From SLRI01 sp964576715 (lineage in GTDB: Bacteria > Pseudomonadota > Alphaproteobacteria > Geminicoccales > Geminicoccaceae), in contig CAZNWE010000082.1 of the NCBI GenBank assembly GCA_964576715.1, positions 1 through 16,579 on the forward strand: a stretch of 16,579 nucleotides of DNA, read 5' to 3'. Below the pieces are notes generated by a model. That model was given only the letters and a program-made list of their open reading frames with translations, was not told the origin of the DNA and did not search any database. Made by a program: the position numbers and the translations under genes. Positions 15,203-16,579 of the stretch are shown piece by piece (positions within the stretch are counted from its first letter, which is position 1; each line of letters opens with the position of its first letter).

Positions 15203-16153
15203 ATGAACACCCTAGCCGTGGTCCTTGAGGCGCCTGAACGCCTGGTCTTGAGCAGGCTCGATCTGAGCGAGCCCGCGGCTGCGGACGTCGTCGTCGACAT
15301 CGAGTGGTCCGGCATCTCCACCGGCACCGAGCGCCTGCTCTATAGCGGCCGCATGCCGCCCTTTCCCGGCATGGGCTATCCCTTGGTCCCGGGATACGAA
15401 TCGGTCGGCCGGATCACCGCCGCCGGGCCCGCCGCCAGGGCTAGCGTCGGCGAGCGGGTGTTCGTCCCGGGTGCCCGCTGCTACGGCGAGGTCAGGGGGC
15501 TGTTCGGCGGCGCGGCGTCGCGCGTCGTCGTCGCCGCCGACCGGGTGACGCCGGTCGGCGAAGCGCTCGGCGAGCAGGCGGTGCTCCTGGCGCTGGCCGG
15601 CACCGCCTGGCACGCGATCGAGGGCAGCCGCCAGGACGGCCAGCTGACCCCGCCCGATCTGATCGTCGGTCACGGTGTGCTCGGCCGGCTGCTGGCCCGT
15701 CTCTCGGTTGCGATCGGCGGGACGCCGGTGGTCTGGGAGCTCAATCCCGGTCGCGCGCAAGGCGCCGACGGCTACCGGGTCCTGCACCCGGACGAGGACG
15801 AGCGACGCGACTATCGGTCGATCTACGACGTCAGCGGCGACAGCGCCATTCTCGACCAGCTGGTGATGCGCCTCGCACCGATGGGCGAGATCGTGCTCGC
15901 CGGCTTCTACAGCGAGCGCGTCGGCTTCGCCTTCCCGCCGGCCTTCATGAAGGAGGCCCGGATCCGCATCGCCGCTGAATGGAAGGCGCCGGACATCCTG
16001 GCGGTGCAGGAGCACCTCGCCGCCGGCCGCCTGTCGCTGGGCGGCTTGATCACCCACCGCGCGGCGGCGACCGACGCGGCCGTCGCCTACGACACGGCGT
16101 TCTCCGACCCTGCCTGCCTCAAGATGATCCTCGACTGGAGAGCCTGCTCATGA
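15203..16153 (+). CDS. bchC: BchC, bacteriochlorophyllide a dehydrogenase
   Basis: A 316-residue NAD-dependent alcohol dehydrogenase-like enzyme that oxidises the C3 1-hydroxyethyl group to acetyl in bacteriochlorophyll a synthesis. The N-terminal part has WSGISTGTERLLYSGRMPPFPGMGYPLVPGYE (35-66), a strongly conserved BchC block, and VIVGHGVLGRLL-type nucleotide binding (IVGHGVLGRLLARL at 154-167). Its length fits the family (about 310-315). The frame is open upstream, but ATG 15203 is chosen because GGGAGG (15186-15191) lies 11 nt before it and the conserved N-terminus begins there; starting earlier would run into the operator. The stop overlaps bchX in ATGA, so the two are translationally coupled. 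Confidence 0.95.
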   Translation: MNTLAVVLEAPERLVLSRLDLSEPAAADVVVDIEWSGISTGTERLLYSGRMPPFPGMGYPLVPGYESVGRITAAGPAARASVGERVFVPGARCYGEVRGLFGGAASRVVVAADRVTPVGEALGEQAVLLALAGTAWHAIEGSRQDGQLTPPDLIVGHGVLGRLLARLSVAIGGTPVVWELNPGRAQGADGYRVLHPDEDERRDYRSIYDVSGDSAILDQLVMRLAPMGEIVLAGFYSERVGFAFPPAFMKEARIRIAAEWKAPDILAVQEHLAAGRLSLGGLITHRAAATDAAVAYDTAFSDPACLKMILDWRACS

Positions 16154-16579
16154 CTCTCGGCACCAGCCAGACCGACGAACTCCGGGCGGAGGCTGCGATC
16201 GAGCCCGATCCGGTCTCGACCGAGCCGCCGAAGAAAGCGACCCAGGTCATCGCGATCTACGGCAAGGGCGGCATCGGCAAGAGCTTCACGCTCTCCAACC
16301 TCAGCTACATGATGGCCCAGCAGGGCAAGCGGGTGCTGCTGATCGGCTGTGACCCGAAGAGCGACACCACCTCGCTCCTCTTCGGTGGCAAGTCGTGCCC
16401 GACCATCATCGAGACTTCGTCGAAGAAGAAGCTGGCCGGCGAGGACGTCGAGATCGGCGATGTCTGCTTCATCCGCGACGGCGTGTTCGCGATGGAGCTG
16501 GGCGGCCCCGAGGTCGGCCGCGGCTGCGGCGGTCGCGGCATCATCCCCGGCTTCGAGCTGCTCGAGAAGCTCGGCTTCC
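16150..16579 (+). CDS. bchX: BchX, chlorophyllide a reductase iron protein (partial, cut by window end)
   Basis: The first 143 codons of the ATPase and electron-donor subunit of chlorophyllide a oxidoreductase (BchXYZ), a NifH/BchL relative that reduces the C7-C8 bond to bring chlorophyllide to the bacteriochlorin level. A variable N-terminus (1-30) precedes the P-loop GKGGIGKS (38-45); switch region GCDPKSDTTSLLFGG (66-80) follows, then GRGCGGRGI with C126, one of the ligands for the shared [4Fe-4S] cluster. The acidic N-terminal extension and the SCPTIIETSSKKK segment are BchX-like and unlike BchL. It begins ATG 16150, overlapping the bchC stop by 4 nt. The rest of the gene, with bchY and bchZ expected after it, lies beyond the window. 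Confidence 0.95.
   Translation, partial: MTLGTSQTDELRAEAAIEPDPVSTEPPKKATQVIAIYGKGGIGKSFTLSNLSYMMAQQGKRVLLIGCDPKSDTTSLLFGGKSCPTIIETSSKKKLAGEDVEIGDVCFIRDGVFAMELGGPEVGRGCGGRGIIPGFELLEKLGF

Overview
The window comes from a GC-rich anoxygenic phototroph. Gene content and order (phoR-pstSCAB-phoU-phoB, then crtC-crtD facing crtE-crtF-bchC-bchX) match purple, bacteriochlorophyll a-producing Alphaproteobacteria. I cannot name the genus or order from this stretch. A run of exactly 100 N inside pstS marks it as draft or metagenome assembly. Genes are packed tightly: the longest stretch without a gene is about 194 bp (8664-8857), so no gene-free stretch reaches 300 bp. No tRNA, rRNA, insertion sequence, CRISPR array or phage gene was seen.

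Region 1 (35-6596, minus strand) is a complete phosphate-starvation module, transcribed phoR -> pstS -> pstC -> pstA -> pstB -> phoU -> phoB. It contains a histidine kinase, a periplasmic phosphate-binding protein, two permeases, an ATPase, the PhoU signalling protein and the response regulator. A Pho box of four 11-bp units lies between phoR and pstS. A 13-bp-stem hairpin lies between pstS and pstC, where it could set pstS mRNA above the rest. PhoR/PhoB would sense the transporter state through PhoU and drive pst through that box.

Region 2 (6717-8663, minus strand) is one acetoacetyl-CoA synthetase gene, a ketone-body / polyhydroxybutyrate function lying between the phosphate and photosynthesis genes. 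Region 3 (8858-10389, plus strand) is a two-gene unit: a 68-residue DUF6494-like protein, whose stop overlaps the TTG start of a secreted protein that joins a seven-bladed WD40 propeller to a C-terminal monohaem cytochrome c. I know of no assigned function for this pair, and it is the least explained system in the window.

Region 4 (10361-16579) is the edge of a photosynthesis gene cluster. On the minus strand, crtD and crtC overlap by 4 nt; crtC converges on the WD40-cytochrome gene with a 29-nt tail overlap. On the plus strand, crtE, crtF, bchC and bchX (cut by the window end) have the layout of the classic crtEF-bchCXYZ superoperon. CrtE supplies geranylgeranyl diphosphate; CrtC, CrtD and CrtF make methoxylated acyclic carotenoids (spheroidene or spirilloxanthin type); BchC and BchX act late in bacteriochlorophyll a synthesis. 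The crtD/crtE intergenic region and the crtF/bchC junction have the same promoter design: a perfect TGT-N12-ACA site (the PpsR/CrtJ consensus) ending on the -35 hexamer, then after exactly 8 bp a degenerate second site over the -10. A perfect 29-bp tandem duplication at the crtE-crtF junction has copied the crtF start codon out of frame.
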